Of a stretch of DNA of 6,886 bases, positions 6,374 through 6,886 are shown piece after piece (positions within the stretch are counted from its first letter, which is position 1; the number at the start of each line of letters is the position of its first letter). The position numbers were made by a program, and so were the translations under genes. The notes beneath the pieces were generated by a model. It saw only the letters and a program-made list of their open reading frames with translations. It was not told the origin of the DNA and did no database searches. Source of the DNA: UMGS1387 sp045646465 (lineage in GTDB: Bacteria > Bacillota > Clostridia > Oscillospirales > CAG-382); NCBI GenBank assembly GCA_045646465.1, contig JAZRKT010000042.1, forward strand, positions 1-6,886, read 5' to 3'.

Positions 6374-6703
6374 ATGAAACTGTTAATAGCAGGCTCTCGA
6401 AGCATAACCAACTTTGACCTATCGCCGTATATCGGCGAGGATGTTGATACAATTTTATCTGGAGGTGCAGACGGTGTTGACACTATCGCCGAAAAATATG
6501 CAGATGAGCACAGATTATCAAAAATCATTCTCCGTCCCAAGTACAAATTATTCGGCAGGGGTGCTCCGTTAAAGCGAAACGAGGAGCTTGTTCAGCTTTG
6601 CGACTACGTTATGATTATCTGGGACGGCAAATCCAAGGGTACAAGGTTTACAAAGGAGTATGCAGAAAAATCTGGCAAAACCGTTACAACAATTTTAGTT
6701 TGA
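6374..6703 (+). CDS. SLOG-family nucleotide-ligand-binding protein (YspA/DUF2493-like)
   Basis: This 109-residue cytoplasmic protein is a single Rossmann-like SLOG domain related to the YspA/YpsA/DprA group. Visible motifs are KLLIAGSRSI (2-11), the glycine-rich ligand loop SGGADGVDTIAEKYA (29-43), the APLKRNEELV segment (64-73), and WDGKSKGT (83-90), typical of this family. SLOG domains are known or predicted to bind nucleotides or NAD-derived ligands; some occur in defence systems as sensors. Here no effector is fused or adjacent. GAGGT lies 7 nt before the ATG. It has its own extended -10 promoter and is divergent from an XRE regulator. The family is confident; the ligand and role are unknown. 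Confidence 0.88.
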   Translation: MKLLIAGSRSITNFDLSPYIGEDVDTILSGGADGVDTIAEKYADEHRLSKIILRPKYKLFGRGAPLKRNEELVQLCDYVMIIWDGKSKGTRFTKEYAEKSGKTVTTILV

Positions 6704-6730
6704 TTCTCCTCTATGACTTAAGTAGTAAAC

Positions 6731-6760
6731 AAAAAGAGCACCTCAAACGAAGTGCTCTTT
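6731..6760. terminator. Bidirectional terminator shared by the SLOG gene and tRNA-Leu
   Basis: The arms AAAGAGCAC and GTGCTCTTT (6733-6741, 6752-6760) form a perfect 9-bp stem with a 10-nt loop. On the minus strand the stem continues into UU and UGUUU, and starts 2 nt past the tRNA CCA end. On the plus strand the stem's own UUU is followed by AUUGG, a weaker tail. It lies 29 nt after the SLOG stop. Confidence 0.85.
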
Positions 6761-6762
6761 AT

Positions 6763-6847
6763 TGGTGCGGCTGATGGGACTTGAACCCATATGGAGTGCT
6801 CCACACGCCCCTCAAACGTGCGCGTCTGCCAGTTCCGCCACAGCCGC
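6763..6847 (-). tRNA. tRNA-Leu (anticodon GAG), CCA encoded
   Basis: The minus strand folds into a class II tRNA of 85 nt. The acceptor GCGGCTG (6847-6841) pairs perfectly with CAGCCGC, then discriminator A (6766) and encoded CCA (6765-6763). The D stem is GCG/CGC with a GG in its loop. The anticodon stem CACGT/GCGTG holds the loop TTGAGGG, anticodon GAG at 6813-6811, reading CUC and CUU leucine codons. A long variable arm (TGGAG CAC TCCA) is typical of tRNA-Leu. The T arm is ATGGG, TTCAAGT, CCCAT. Confidence 0.97.
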
Positions 6848-6854
6848 ATGCAGA

Positions 6855-6883
6855 ATTATTAGCCTTCCCGTGGAAGGTGTCAG
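6855..6883 (-). promoter_or_regulatory. Candidate promoter of tRNA-Leu
   Basis: The minus strand reads CTGACA (6883-6878), a 17-nt spacer and AATAAT (6860-6855), each 5 of 6 to consensus. Only 7 nt separate the -10 from the first tRNA base, so the 5' leader would be very short or absent. The spacer holds the perfect inverted repeat CCTTCC-CGT-GGAAGG (6863-6877). The window ends just upstream, so other promoters cannot be excluded. Confidence 0.45.
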
Positions 6884-6886
6884 CAT

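Noticed and set aside
6298..6546. 82-codon minus-strand open frame opposite the SLOG gene
   Set aside because: It is antisense to a clear SLOG coding region and covers the divergent promoters, with no ribosome binding site of note.

Overview
This 6.9 kb window looks like chromosomal DNA of a Gram-positive, low-to-moderate GC member of the Clostridia, probably an anaerobic gut-type Oscillospiraceae/Ruminococcaceae-like bacterium. The evidence is the tail of a sporulation-type sigma factor, a secreted protein with three SLH wall-anchoring domains, AGGAG-type ribosome binding sites, extended -10 promoters and U-tract terminators. The lineage is an inference from gene types; no marker gene here fixes it.

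Layout, left to right. Positions 1-75 (+) are the last 24 codons of a SigF/SigG-like sigma factor. Positions 76-309 hold no gene but an unusual run of short perfect inverted repeats. They end at a bidirectional terminator (310-350) shared by the sigma gene and the convergent gene on the other strand. Positions 367-3612 (-) encode a large surface protein: signal peptide, three SLH domains, two concanavalin/LamG-like sandwiches, a GH99-like (WbsX-type) catalytic domain and a copper-amine-oxidase-N-like C-terminal domain. It has a strong extended -10 promoter and a structured leader of about 136 nt. Positions 3896-5800 (-) form a two-gene operon: a YghZ-type aldo/keto reductase, then a metallo-beta-lactamase-fold hydrolase, closed by a strong terminator. 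Positions 6025-6703 are a divergent pair, a small XRE repressor-like gene (-) and a SLOG-domain gene (+), with overlapping back-to-back promoters. A tRNA-Leu(GAG) gene (6763-6847, -) closes the window, converging on the SLOG gene across a shared hairpin terminator.

How the parts may work together. The surface protein should sit in the cell wall through its SLH domains and act on an external or wall glycan through its GH99-like domain; the substrate cannot be read from sequence. The reductase and the MBL hydrolase are probably co-transcribed, and reactive-aldehyde or triose-phosphate by-product handling is a reasonable guess. The XRE protein probably controls its own promoter and that of the SLOG gene. 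SLOG domains bind nucleotide-derived ligands, so this pair could be a small sensing unit, though no effector gene is visible.

The best candidates for something undescribed are the leader of the surface-protein gene, the XRE/SLOG module and the hairpin-rich spacer at 113-309. None is proven here. I see no CRISPR array, transposase, integrase or complete defence system.
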